Of a stretch of 64,000 nucleotides of DNA, positions 34,797 through 47,600 are shown piece after piece (within the stretch, counting starts at the first letter, position 1; each line of letters opens with the position of its first letter). The DNA is taken from contig NC_081149.1 in the NCBI RefSeq assembly GCF_958295425.1, positions 25,406,481 to 25,470,480 on the forward strand. The letters are read 5' to 3'. Source of the stretch: Solea solea. Lineage: Eukaryota > Chordata > Actinopteri > Pleuronectiformes > Soleidae. The position numbers and the translations under genes were made by a program. The notes beneath the pieces were generated by a model. The model was not told the DNA's origin and made no database searches. It saw only the letters and a list, made by a program, of their open reading frames with translations.

Positions 34797-37700
34797 TTAG
34801 CTGCTGTCGCTGCCCACTGTGCTGCTGCTGCCGTCACTGCTGCTGTTGCCGCCGTCACCGTCGCTGCTGCCGCCGCCGTCGCTGTTGCCGCCGCCGTCGC
34901 TGTTGCCGCCGCCGTCACTGTTGCCGCCGTCGTCGCTGCTGCCGCCACCACTGCCGCTGCCCGTGTCCGCTCGCTCTCGTCTGTGGATCTGCTCGTGTGC
35001 TTTGAGGTGACCCGACTGGCTGAAAGTCTTACCGCACTGTGGGCAGGCGTACGGCCGCTCGCCCGTGTGGATCTGCTGGTGTGCCTTCAGGTGGCCAAGG
35101 CGGCCGAAGCTCTTCCCGCACTGTGTGCAGCCAAACGGCCGCTCACCAGAGTGGATTTTCTCATGGGTTTTGAGGACGCCAGAGTTACTGAAAGTCTTTC
35201 CACACTGCGAGCAGGTGAAGGGTTTCTCGCCCGTGTGGATCTGCACGTGGTTGCGGTAGCTGGTCTCCTTGGTGAAGCTCTTGCCGCAGTGCTGGCAGCA
35301 GAACGGCCGCTCGCCCGTGTGGCTCAGCTGATGAGCCTTCAGCTCTTTGGACTGGCCGAAGCTCTTCCCGCAGGTGACGCAGATGAACGGGCGCTCGCCG
35401 GTGTGCAGCCGCTGGTGTGAGCGCAGGTCGTCGGCCTTGGTGAAGCCTTTGGGACAGTGCGCGCACACGTACGGCTTCTGGCCTGTGTGGATCAGCTGGT
35501 GTCTCTTGAGGTTCCCCGCCTGGCCGAAGCTCTTGCCGCACTGTGAGCAGGTGTATGGCCGCTCCCCGGTGTGGATACGCTGGTGTGTTTTTAAGTTTCC
35601 CAGCGTGCTGAAGTTCTTCCCACACTGCGTGCAGGAGAAGGGCTTATCCCCCTGCATGTTGCGAGGTTTCCTGACAGTCGGACTCTGGGTTTTTGTAGTG
35701 ATGACTTGACTCTCTCCTCCTCCCATCACCTCCGCCTTCCCGGCCGGCTGCAGCTCGTACAGAGCCCCGCCTCCAAACTCAGGGTCCAGTTTGCTCATGC
35801 TGTCCATGAGCGGGGCATCAGGGCGGAGCTTGTTGAGCTCGGTCCGGAGCTCGGCCATGTGGATGGACTCCAGGCCGTTGTGGTGCAGGTGAGTGGACTC
35901 GGGATACTCTGACTTCAGGGAGGTCAGCTCTGTGGTGTAGTAACACTGAAAGTCCACATGGTGGTCGGACTTGATGTAGTCCAGAGTGTCGGTCACCTGC
36001 CGCCACAAACAACAACAACAACAACAATCAGCCACGCTGTAAATATGCAGTAAATACACTGTAAATATGCAGTAAATAGAATGTAAATATGCCGTAAATA
36101 CACTGTAAATACATTAAATGCACTGTAAATACGCCATAAATATGCAGTAAATACACTGTAAATACAATGTAAATATGCGGTAAATATGCTGTAAATATGC
36201 GGTAAATACGCTGTAAATATGCGGTAAATACACTAAATGCACTGTAAATACACTAAAAGCACTGTAAATACGCCGTAAATATGCGGTAAATACATAAAAT
36301 ATGCGGTAAATACACTATAAATATGCAGTAATACAATGTAAATATGCGGTAAATACAATGTAGATATGCGGTAAATACACTGTAAATACACTAAATGCAC
36401 TGTAAATACACTGTAAATATGCAGTAAATACACTGAAAATACAATGTAAATATGCGGTAAATACACAAAATGCACTGTAAATACGCCATAAATATGCGGT
36501 AAATACAATGTAGATATGCGGTAAATACACTGTAAATACACTAAATGCACTGTAAATACGCCATAAATATGCAGTAAATACACTGTAAATACAATGTAAA
36601 TATGCGGTAAATAAACTGTAAATACACAAAATGCACTGTAAATACGCCGTAAATATGCAGTAAATACAATGTAAATATGCGGTAAATACACTAAATGCAC
36701 TGTAAATACGCTGTAAATATGCGGTAAATACATTAAATGCACTGTAAATACGCCATAAATATGCAGTAAATACACTGTAAATATGCGGTAAACACAATGT
36801 AAATATGTGGTAAATAAACTCTAAATTCACAGTAAATATGCGGTAAATACACTGTAAATATGCGGTAAATAAACTATAAATATGCGGTAAATACACAAAT
36901 ACACTGCAAATATGCTGTAAATACGCTGTAAATATGCGGTAAAGACACTGTAAATATGCAAAAATACACTGTAAATATGCAGTAAATACACTGTAAATAC
37001 ATGGTAATAAAAAATCTGTAGCACATGCTCTAAAAATACACCTTCATTTCAGAACACCTGCTTTATTTCTTGAAATTAATGTTTAATAGAAGTGTCACGA
37101 TGGTGGAGGATCTAGCCACGCCCCCATTGTGATGTTGTGTTTGTAGCCACGCCCCAGTGTGACATTAGTCCTCAAATGTCTCCTTTTTGTCCAAAACCAA
37201 AATGATTCCGTTTGAATTGAAAAAGCTGAAAAATCACAAACTGCTTTGAATAATCACAAAAACACTGACTGATTAACTGATGATGAGAGAAGAAATTATT
37301 AGCTTAGTCATTGATGATTATTATTATTATTACAATGATAATAATAAGTATGTCTGAAGACGTAGGATAATGAGGAAACACGTGGAGGCATGGCCACAGA
37401 TGTGACACATTCATCACATGACCTAAAATTCTGTTACCTGGGAGATGTAGTCGAACACGGAGCTAGGCTCATAGTGCGACTTGTACTCCAGTTCTGCGAT
37501 GTCGCTATGGTGAAACGGGCCCAGGTGGTGGTTGCCGTGGTGACAGTGATGTTCAGACTTAATGTAGTCCAGGCCACTGATCTCCATCTTGATCTGGTCC
37601 TGGCCCAGCTCGGCGGTGGACAGCGGCTGGATCTCCGACAGGTCCACTGTCCTGATGGGCTCCAGGTCTCCATCCTCCGGCTCGCTCTTCACGCACGGCA

Positions 37701-37911
37701 GCATCACCAGCGGCTCCGCGATCTCCGCCGCCAGCGAGCTGAGTGTGGGCGTGGGGCAGTCAGAGGCGAGAAGGGCCATGGTGGGCGCCGGGGCAGAGGC
37801 GGCCGGACCTGGGCCATGGTCCCCTTGAAGGGAGGAGTCCAGGGAAGGGGGAGGGGAGCAACAATCAGGGGGCAGGCCGAGGCTCAAACACTCCGTCTCC
37901 AAGTCTGTCAT
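34797..37911 (-). CDS. C2H2 zinc-finger protein 1 (557 aa, eight fingers)
   Basis: Probable nuclear DNA-binding regulator. Two coding exons: 37911-37438 (ATG, 158 codons, phase 0, donor gtaacag) and 35996-34797 (acceptor ggcggcag, stop TAA). Residues 1-278 are acidic and Ser/Pro-rich. They carry the motif LDYIKSEHH in exon 1 and LDYIKSDHH in exon 2, plus [16 protein letters not shown]. Four psi-K-x-E SUMO-type sites lie at K75, K108, K118 and K186. Eight tandem fingers, residues ~280-496, fit C-x2-C-x12-H-x3-H (such as [14 protein letters not shown]), with TGERP/TGEKP linkers between most. The C-terminal ~55 residues are a low-complexity SDGGGN repeat. No KRAB, SCAN or BTB domain is seen. The family is large and the orthologue is not identified. 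Confidence 0.92.
36045..37015. repeat. GTAAATATGCGGTAAATACACT minisatellite in zinc finger 1 intron
   Basis: Nearly 1 kb of degenerate units built from gtaaatatgcg, gtaaatacact and aaatgcact words, filling most of the 1.44-kb coding intron. The - strand frames ([12 protein letters not shown]) are repeat read-through. Confidence 0.9.
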
Positions 37912-39300
37912 GGTGAGGGGCGGAGCTTATCCTCCTCACCTCTCTCTGTCCAACACCTATCGCTGAGGCCTTCCTTCCTCCACTCCCCGCAGAAGAGATA
38001 CACCTGTCCTGAGAGGAGGTGGGGCTGCGAGTAGGGGGCGTGGCCCTGAGCGTCTCCTCTGGATTCCAACCACACGTCACCACCCACATGAGATGGGGCC
38101 CTGCCTGTAGAGACAGAGGTCAGAGGTCAGCCATGTTTACAGACACGAGTTCTTGCCAAATATAAACACGTTAAAAGAAGGATGGATTCTGCTGCTACAC
38201 TGATAATACTGCTACTATTACTACTGCTACTATTAATACTGCTTTTACATCTACTTCTATTACTACAACTGCTCTTACTGCACTAGTACAATTACTACTA
38301 CACGGTGTAGTACCGTAGTACTGATGAACGGCCTCCACACATACACACAGAGAGAAAAGTTTGCAAGTCCCTACAGGAGGTGCACCTGAACAAGAGGCTG
38401 AAGAGTGCGGGGTCAGGGGTCATACTGCGGGGTCATAGGTCAGGGTGTGGAGGAGCAGGTATCTCACCTGACCCCCGCCCCCCTCCTCTCTGGCCACGCA
38501 GCTTGTGCTCACAGTGGCTCTGGATGCGGCGGTGATGGGGTTTTTCTCTGCGGGCTAAAGTCTCCGCTTTGTCTGCAGCGACTCCGTCTTTCACCGCCCG
38601 GAGTGAGAAGTGAATGCGGGGAGAGACGCGTGTGTGGCGGCTGCTCGGTCTACAGAGACACGGCAAGCGGACATGCACAGCTAACGCGGCTAACACAGTG
38701 GCCATCTTGTTTATCACACTCACGTCGTCGGAGCCCGCTAAGCTAGCTAGCGGCGGCTAGCTGGCGTTAGCAACGGGAGAAAGTGAGAGTGAGGCGGGGG
38801 AGGAGAGCGGCAGAGGGCGGGGAGCCGCGGTGCTGACAGCCGCGACACTAAACACACCGACGGTGAAAAGCACACGAGCGGCGGGGGCCGACGGAGACAG
38901 ACGCGGGCGCCAGGCTTCATGTGTCAGAGAGCCCGTTACACAGGCAGGAAAAGCAGCCGAGCGAAGCACCGGAGCCGAGCGGCCGGCGAAAACAGCGGGA
39001 GAGCAGTCGTTACTTACCTGACGCTGGTCCGGGTCATGGACGCCTGTCCGCCTCGGTTCGGTCCGCTGTCCGTCACTCTGTTACTCCGCCGGACCCGCCA
39101 CGTCCTCCTCGGCAGAACAGCCCGCCGCCTCTCCTCCTCTCCTCTCCTCTCCTCCCCTCTATCACTCACTAATTCTGCTCCCTCCTTCTTACCTTCCTTC
39201 CTTCCCTCCCTCCTGTATTTCTCCTCCTCCTTTCCTTTCCTCCTCTCTTCCTGTCTGCCCGCCGCTCTCTCGGGCTCGTTCACGCGGATACGCAGGTAAC
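37912..39300 (-). promoter_or_regulatory. 5' UTR exons and CpG-rich promoter of zinc finger 1
   Basis: On the - strand, ctctgtctctacag ends at 38105, a good acceptor. Exon 38104-37438 would thus contain 193 bp of 5' UTR before the ATG. A strong donor cag|gtaagtaa is at 39018/39017, which would end a non-coding first exon reaching to somewhere near 39300. 38480-39130 is rich in CpG with GGCGG words and fits a CpG-island promoter. The exon boundaries are inferred from splice motifs only. Confidence 0.6.
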
Positions 39301-39384
39301 TACGGTAACAGGAGTAGGTAGGCACAGCCTCCAGGGTCGCGCGCATGGCGGGCTCGCGCTTCCTACATTGTAACGGCACGACAA

Positions 39385-39962
39385 GGTTGCTTCTCCGCTA
39401 CAAAAAGTACCTACCTAACGTGGGCGGAGTCATCACTGCACGGCTGAGTGAAACTGCGCTGACACACACACACACACACACCCACGAGTGACAAGTGACT
39501 TTACACCAGACTTCTGTAGTTGTTGATTGATTTTTAGGATTGCTAAGTAGTTTTAACAGTTCGGCACTGCGGAGTACAGCCTCCTACTCCACAGACTACA
39601 GTGGCAGCGGTCTGTGATGCCGCTCGCGATCGCCAGCACTGCCCCTAAACACACCACTCCACTTTAACAGACTCCTGTCAAATATAGAGAATTCCCTGGT
39701 AGTTGTTGGAAATTAACCCACGTTTTCAGGGTTGTTGACCGGTTGTTAAGTAGTGATCTACAGTTCGGTGCTGTTGGGCTTGATTTGTGAGTCAGTCAGT
39801 GGCTGGCAGTCTGACCAATCATCACATAGTACCCACTTAGCACGCTTTTGGAACCTCCCCAGAGCAGGTACTAAAAACAGTACCTGGTACCAGGTACTAT
39901 GCTAGTGGAAACGCTACTCAAACCGTGGCGTGGCGAGTAGAGCCGGTGGAAACACACCATAA
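39385..39962. mobile_element. MITE-like remnants (GTACC-rich)
   Basis: 39840-39960 has agcaggtactaaaaacagta, acctggtaccaggtactatg and ctagtggaaacgctactcaa. 39398-39430 has ctacaaaaagtacctaccta. These words are typical of a family of short inverted-repeat elements common in fish genomes. Ends and target duplication could not be fixed. Confidence 0.45.
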
Positions 39963-42490
39963 CAGAATCATCGTGAAGCGATATATATACACTATTATAT
40001 ACACATATGTGTATATATACACACACACACACATTATATATACACATAAGTGTTAAATATAAACGGTAAAATCTGTAAACTTTGAAATTAAAACATTTGT
40101 TAAATAACTGCAAAAAAAGATAACTTTACATTTAAAAAATCTGTTCAATCTAAATTGTTAAAAAAGTAACTTTAACAGGAAGAATGTTTTCAAACACGGA
40201 CAAGGACACGTAGTGGGGCGGGCCCCCCTGGGGAGGCGTGGTGAGGTGTCGGGGAGCGTGAGAGGCAGGGCAGGGCAACTCATACAGTGGTTTATACAGA
40301 TAAATAAATAAAAATGATCAGGTTCTCAATAGTATTTCAATTCCGGGGGGGGGGGGGGGGGGTGCATATCAGAAAATAATAGAGAACCACTGACTTAAGT
40401 GTTTCATCTGTAGACAGGAAGTCAACGCTGCCGACAGGAAATCAACGCTGCAGACAGGAAGTCAGTCTAGAGAGTGAAGTTGGGAACATTTAATGGTTTT
40501 TGTTTGAACATAAAGTACCTGGTCAAATCGACTAAAACAGGTGATAAAAACAAACATTCAGACGCTGCAGCTTCATTATCAGCGTCAAACACATCATGTA
40601 AAAAAAAAATCATTTTCACATTGGCGCAGGAAAAGAGCTTTTCCATTTTTTTTTCCCGGGTCCCTCCTTGCTCCACAACAGCACTTTTATTTTGAAGGTT
40701 TTTTTTAACCAGGTTTGTTTTAGAGTGCTGGGTTACAAAAGAGGGCTGATTTTATCAAAAGTATTGCATCAAATCCAAAAACACAGGCAAGTCAGTTCAT
40801 TGAGATTAAACAGGGACTAAAAACTGATTTCATATAAAATAATCATAGAATTAAAAAAAAAACCATCACATTTCCCTGTGATTTGAAACAAATAAAACAC
40901 AAAAGTAAAATCCCTGTTGTCCTGATGTTGTTCCTTGAGGAACTCCAGCGTTAACGTCTTTACCATCTGGACTTCCTGCGAGATTCTGTAATCTTTAACT
41001 TTGAAATGATCACACACCACCCACTAACTACACCCACATCACAGGAAGTCAACGTGTGATGTCTGACAACGACGCAACGCGTCACGAAAAAAAAGAAAGA
41101 CAAATGCATCTGTTTGAAAAAAGATTAAAAAATAAAATAAAAATTCACAAACACTGAATTTCTGTTGTGGTTTTTTTGTACTTTTCCTGCATCATTTTTA
41201 AGCAACTTTTTTGGGAGATGTATAAAAAAAAAGAAGAAAAAAATAATATTAAAAGAAATGTCTGAATTGTAACTTAAATCTCAGAATTCTTTTATTTTCT
41301 TGTTTTCCCACACGTGGTCCAAATCCTCATCATGTGGACATTTACGAACTATGACAATTGTTAATATTGAAGACGCTGCACTACACTTACGTCAGAGGTC
41401 AGAACTGAGACGTGACCTCTGAGTTGACCCCAGTCACTGCTGTGAACCAAAACTAAAACAGTTTAAAAACAACGATAACAGAAAGTCAATCATGGGTTTA
41501 CTAAACTACAACTGTGATTAGATTTTTGGGTTAATTTGAAGTGTATTTATTTTTTCCTTGACTAATTGTCACCTTTTTGAATCTTACACCTGGCAAATAT
41601 TACACTAAAACAAATAAAAAATAAACTTTTACAAAAAATAAAAACTAGCAAACCTCATTTTAAAAACAAAAAGTCAAAACTAAATAAAAACAAAAACTAA
41701 TGGAAAATCTAAAACTCTCTCTGTTTTCTTCAGTTCTGTGAAACTAAAGTGAAATCAGTGGCAGCCATCTCAGAACGTCTGACTACAACTGCAACGCACC
41801 ACGGTGCCACAAAGGGAGCTGCAGCTTTCCAGTCATTCCAGGACTTCATGATTTAAAATGTTCTTGTTTGTCTTGTTGTATTTCTTAGAATTCTGACTTT
41901 CATCTCTGATTGATTGGTGTCAGCAAAGAACCAAAGATAATTTAGTTTTTGACGTGTGTGTGAAGATTTGAGAAGACTCCAGGCGTGATTCACGTTTGCT
42001 TTTAGCATTTTCATGATTCAATGTTTCTAACGATCTGTATCTTAAAAAACAACAAATGAAATCCCTAAATCTAAGTCTTTTTGCATTTTTTCACCCAGAT
42101 GCATTTGTGTGTTTGTAACGAACACAGCTGTGATTGGTCCACGTTAAAAACTGCACCACTGAAGATCTGATTCTTTTTTAAACACTGATCTTTTTTGTCT
42201 TTTATAAAAATTAAATCTCCCTTTTCCTGTGTTTTTTTTGGCTCACTACGGAAGCCCACGTCTGCCAAGATGCAACAAAAAAGAACTCACAAAATAAAAA
42301 TAGAAGCAAAAGTGAGATTTTTTTCTCTTTGTTAAAAACACTTGAGCCTCAATGTTTTCATGTGAAATAATAACAAGAACAGTGAAATCAAACTCTGACC
42401 GTGGTCAAACAACACTGAGGTAACAAGGTTTGTGTCCGTCCAAAATGAGGTATGTGAAATTAAAAGTGCAACCAAGCAAGTTTTCAAAGA
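39963..42490. other. between zinc-finger genes, no gene recognised
   Basis: A/T-rich, with an ATATAC microsatellite (39985-40050) and a G run at 40346-40362. Part may be 3' UTR of the - strand gene that ends at 44667, but no clear poly(A) site was chosen. Confidence 0.55.
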
Positions 42491-42496
42491 CGTGGT

Positions 42497-43300
42497 CTGA
42501 TAACGGTCAGATAACTGTGAGATAACGGTCAGATAACTGTCAGATAACTGTCAGATAACGGTCAGATAACTGTGAGATAACGGTCAGATAACTGTGAGAT
42601 AACGGTCAGATAACTGTCAGATAATTGTCAGATAACGGTCAGATAACTGTGAGATAACGGTCAGATAACTGTGAGATAACGGTCAGATAACTGTCAGATA
42701 ACTGTCAGATAACGGTCAGATAACTGTGAGATAACGGTCAGATAACTGTCAGATAACTGTCAGATAACGGTCAGATAACTGTGAGATAACGGTCAGATAA
42801 CTGTGAGATAACGGTCAGATAACTGTCAGATAATTGTCAGATAACGGTCAGATAACTGTGAGATAACGGTCAGATAACTGTGAGATAACGGTCAGATAAC
42901 TGTCAGATAACTGTCAGATAACGGTCAGATAACTGTGAGATAACGGTCAGATAACTGTGAGATAACGGTCAGATAACTGTGAGATAACAGTCAGATAACT
43001 GTGAGATAACGGTTGATAACTGTGAGATAACGGTCAGATAACGGTCAGATAACGGTCAGATAACTGTGAGATAACGGTCAGATAACGGTCAGATAACTGT
43101 GAGATAACGGTCAGATAACTGTGAGATAACGGTCGATAACTGTGAGATAACGGTCAGATAACGGTCAGATAACTGTGAGATAACGGTCGATAACTGTGAG
43201 ATAACGGTGAGATAACGGTCAGATAACTGTGAGATAACGGTCGATAACTGTGAGATAACGGTCAGATAACTGTGAGATAACGGTCAGATAACTTTAATCC
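42497..43300. repeat. 11-bp minisatellite (GATAACGGTCA / GATAACTGTGA)n
   Basis: About 70 units of 11 bp alternating between agataacggtc and agataactgtg/c, with higher-order periods of 22 and 33 bp and a few one-base-shorter units (ggtcgataac). Very homogeneous, so recently expanded. Confidence 0.95.
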
Positions 43301-44666
43301 TTCCGGATTAAAAGCCCAGTTTTTGATGTCAACCTCACACTGTCTGGTTCTGACTCACATGTTCACCGCTGTTCAATGAACGCCCGTCCTACTCTGCCTG
43401 GGATTGGCTAACTTACTGGCCAATCAGAGAGGACAGAGTCTGGGTCCGGACCGTGGTCCGCCCCTTACTGACCCCTGGTTTAGGTTTTCATGAGTGAATA
43501 ATCCGAGTGACGTAACGTTGCATGTCGTTGTCCACGCTCGCGTCAGTAAGCACACTTTGAGCGAATATCGCATTATTGGCGTTTTCTGTTTGTTTTGGCA
43601 GAAATGGACTTCCACACAAACCGGATTAAAGATTCTGTGTTTACTCACAGAAACAGAAGAAACGACCCACAAGTACGTTTGTACGAGTTCAGAATGGTCA
43701 GCGATTCGTAGCCTTAGAACACGCCTTTTTTCAGCACTTTAGCGGCAAGAGTCCAGTTTAGCGACGTCCGCCATCTTGTGTGGACGACACATTCCCTTCT
43801 TTTCATGTCATCATCAGTTTTCTGAAAAGTAAAATGTGAGATTCACATTCAGCGATGATGACGACGGTTTCCTGTACGACTTTGTCGAAAAATTTCAAAC
43901 TCAAAAAAAACAACAACACAGAAGTGAGGAGAAATAAAGAGACGTGAAAGAGGTCAAAGGTCACTGGCCGTCCTCGCTCTTTCACGTTCAACATTAAAAA
44001 CAAAACATTGTTACAACTAGGAAACAGGAAACGAGGTAGGCGGAGTCTGTCTGACTTCACCAGCAAGGTCACCAGCAGCAGCTTGGTGTCCTGTCCTCAA
44101 ACATGTGACCTCGCTCCTCGACCTGTAGGAACACATGTCCGCTCCGGTGATCCGCTCCAGGGTTGGACCCATCGCTCGGCCTTTTGTGTGCGTGGTTCCG
44201 GTTGAACCAGAAGGTGTCGCTGTAAGTGTTGCTTTGATGCTCCACAGTGGGCGTGGCCACATCATCACTCCTTGTGACCAGAGTCACATTGGAGAGAAAG
44301 GACGAGGTCGTTCCAACGAGACTGAGATTAGGATTAGGTTGTGATCTGGTCCTGGTCCAGGTTGCGTCTTTCAGACAACGATAGCAGAGCAATGTGGTTC
44401 TTGTTCTAGTCCTGGTCAGGTATTTAATTGGTTCTGGTTGTGAGCTAGTTCTGAGGTGCTGCTTTTGACATGGTTATGATTTGATCCTGGTTTTAATGCT
44501 GGTTGAGATCATGTTCTGGTCCTGACTGAGATCTGGTTGAAGTCTGGTTTTAGTTCTGGTTGTGATGTGATTTTGATCTGGTTCTGGTTCAGTCCTTGTT
44601 CTAAGGTGCATGTCCTCTGATGACCCTGTATCTGCGCCCAGTTCTTCCTGGTGGAACTGGACGGGT
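43301..44666. other. downstream flank of zinc finger 2
   Basis: No gene. 44340-44600 is rich in gttctggt and gatctggt words, a weak pyrimidine/TGG repeat. The 3' UTR of the - strand gene should begin here. Confidence 0.55.
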
Positions 44667-47600
44667 TCAGGACTGGTGGGCGGGGTGCTGGGTGTGGACA
44701 TGGCTGTGGAGGCGGGTCACTGAAGAGAACCTCTTTCCGCAGTCCGAGCAGCATAGCGGCGTGTTGGCGGCGGCGCCAGCTGTGGCGGCAACGCCGGGAG
44801 GAGACGACGGGGACGAGGTGTCGGTGACGGTTTCAGCGACGTGGGTTTGGCGGTGAGCCTTCAGGAGAGACATGCGACTGAATCTCCGCCCACACTCGTC
44901 ACACTCTGACCACACCCTCCGCCTCTTCTTCTGCAGGGAGACGAGAACTGATCAATCAATACAAAATCTAATCATTTACATTTCACTCGTTGATTAAAAC
45001 ACAGGATGACTTCCTGTTTGTCCTCACCTTCCTCCCTTTATCCTCCTCTTCCTCCTCCTCTTCCTCCTCCCCCTCCTTGGTTGAGCCCGGCAGCTCAGTT
45101 CCGTCCCGGCAGTTGTTGGTGTCCTCGTTCTCCAGAGCAGCGAGGACGTCCCGGGCAGTGGCGTCCTCACCGGCGTCCTCCAGCAGCTGAGACGGCAGTG
45201 TCAGAAGACGATGAAGCATCGACGCTGAAGAGCGATGCCCGGACGAGCCTGCGGGGGGAAGTAGAGGACATGAAGGAGATCGTCATCATCGGATAATGAC
45301 TGACAGCAAACAGGGCGTGGTCATGTTCTCTGAAACCAGCTGAGTCATGACAAAAACTTCCATTATGTTAAATCAGGATTAAACCCAGGATCATTGATAT
45401 TTAAAATCAGGATTAAAACCTGGATCATTGATATTGAAGTCAGGATTAAACTAGGGAACTTTGATATTTAAAGTCAGGATTAAACTAAGGAACTTTGATA
45501 TTTAAAGTCAGGATTAAACCCTGGATCATTCATATTGAAGTCAGGATTAAACTAAGGAACTTTGATATTTAAAGTCAGGATTAAACTAAGGAACTTTGAT
45601 ATTTAAAGTCAGGATTAAACCCTGGATCATTGATATTGAAGTCAGGATTAAACTGGGTGTATTTCACTCCCTCACCTGCAGGGCTGAGAGGGGGGCCAGG
45701 CGAGGGGCCAGGTGAGGATCTGGCAGCGTTGGTAGCATTAGCATCAGCGTTGGTAGCGGTAGTATTGGCGGTGGTAGCAGTAGCATTTGTAGCACTGGCG
45801 TTGGTAGCGGTAGCATTGGTAGCACTGCTCTTCCGACTGTCTGCGGGTTCCACATCGGCATCAGGAGAAAAGACCTCCATGTCCTCCAGAGGTGTCCAGC
45901 GAGGATCCTGCTGGGGGGAGGAGGGGGAGGGCTCCAGGGTCACTGAGGGAGCTGGTAGATGCTCCGCCCCTTGCTCATGCCTCCCACCTCCACCTCCTTC
46001 CCCACCCAGCTCTTTGATCTGCAGGACGTCACTGCACCATTTCTGACCAAAGACCTTGTCCAGGATTGGAAACCAGTCCTGAGAGACTGAGAGCACCGGG
46101 GGGCGCTCTGGGTCCAGAAGTGGAGAAGGAGAAGAGCATCAGTGACATGAGGAAATAGAAAAGAAAGTGTGGAAAAGAGGAAAGGGTGGAAGGGTGGGAT
46201 GAAGAGAAAAAGTTATAAAATTGGACTTAAATTTGACAGAAATCATCACTACACATGTGTAAACATGGACAAGAGGCGGAGCTTTAATGTCAGGATTAAA
46301 CCCAGAAACGTTGATATTTAAAGCCAGGATTAAAGCCAGAAACATTGATATTTAAAGCCAGGATTAAAGCCAGAAACATTGATATTTAAAGCCAGGATTA
46401 AAGCCAGAAACATTGATATTTAAAGCCAGGATTAAACCCAGAATCATTTATTTTAAAAGCCAGGATTAAAGCCAGAAACATTGATATTTAAAGCCAGGAT
46501 TAAAGCCAGAAACGTTTATTTTAAAAGCCAGGATTAAAGCCAGAAACGTTTATTTTAAAAGCCAGGATTAAAGCCAGAAACATTGATATTTAAAGCCAGG
46601 ATTAAACCCAGAAATGTGATATTTAAAGCCAGGATTAAAGCCAGAAATGTTGATATTTAAAGCCAGGATTAAAGCCAGAAACGTTAATATTTAAAGCCAG
46701 GATTAAAGCCAGAAACATTTATATTAAAAGCCAGGATTCAAGCCAGAAACCTTGATATTTAAAGCCAGGATTAAAGCCAGAAACATTGATATTTAAAGCC
46801 AGGATTAAAGGCAGAAACATTGATATTTAAAGCCAGGATTAAAGACAGAAATGTTTATATTTAAAAGCCAGGATTAAAGGCAGAAACATTCATATTTAAA
46901 GCCAGGATTAAACCCAGAAACATTGATATTTAAAGCCAGGATTTAAGCTAGAAATGTTGATATTAAAGCCAGAAACGTTAATATTTAAAGCCAGGATTAA
47001 AGCCAGAAACATTTATATTTAAAGCCAGGATTAAAGCCAGAAATGTTGATATTTAAAAGCCAGGATTAAAGGCAGAAACATTCATATTTAAAGCCAGGAT
47101 TAAAGCCAGAAACATTGATATTTAAAGCCAGGATTAAAGCTAGAAATGTTGATATTAAAGCCAGGATTAAAGCCAGAAACATTAATATTCCAGGATTAAA
47201 CCCAGAAACATGGCTCAGGCTTTAGTTAGTCGTTTTATTCACTCACCCTGCGTCTCTGTTGTCTTTTTGGACATGGTGACCTCGGCGTGCTCCTCTCGAG
47301 CGTCCTCTGAGCCACTGGGAGATACAGAGTCGTTCTCTGACCCTCTTCTCCTCCCCCCGGCTCCTCCCCCTCTCCCCTTCTCTCCTCCCCCTGCATCAGA
47401 ACTCCTGCGCAGTCTCTCCTCCAGCATCTTCTGCTCACACTCCATCTTGGTGATCTCCAGCAGCAGGTCGTCAAACGACGCCTCCACGATCTTGGTCAGC
47501 TCACGCACAGCAAAGTTCAGGACCTGCTCCATGACCGACTTCAGCTGACCTGCACACAAGAGAGGAGAAACTACAGTTGCACGGTACACACGGTACACCG

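Noticed and set aside
34785..35420. 211-codon + strand frame, Ala/Val/Leu-rich
   Set aside because: Antisense shadow of the zinc fingers and the GC-rich SDGGGN tail. No independent support.
36233..37024. Several - strand frames rich in [12 protein letters not shown]
   Set aside because: Translation of the GTAAATATGCG minisatellite inside the zinc finger 1 intron.
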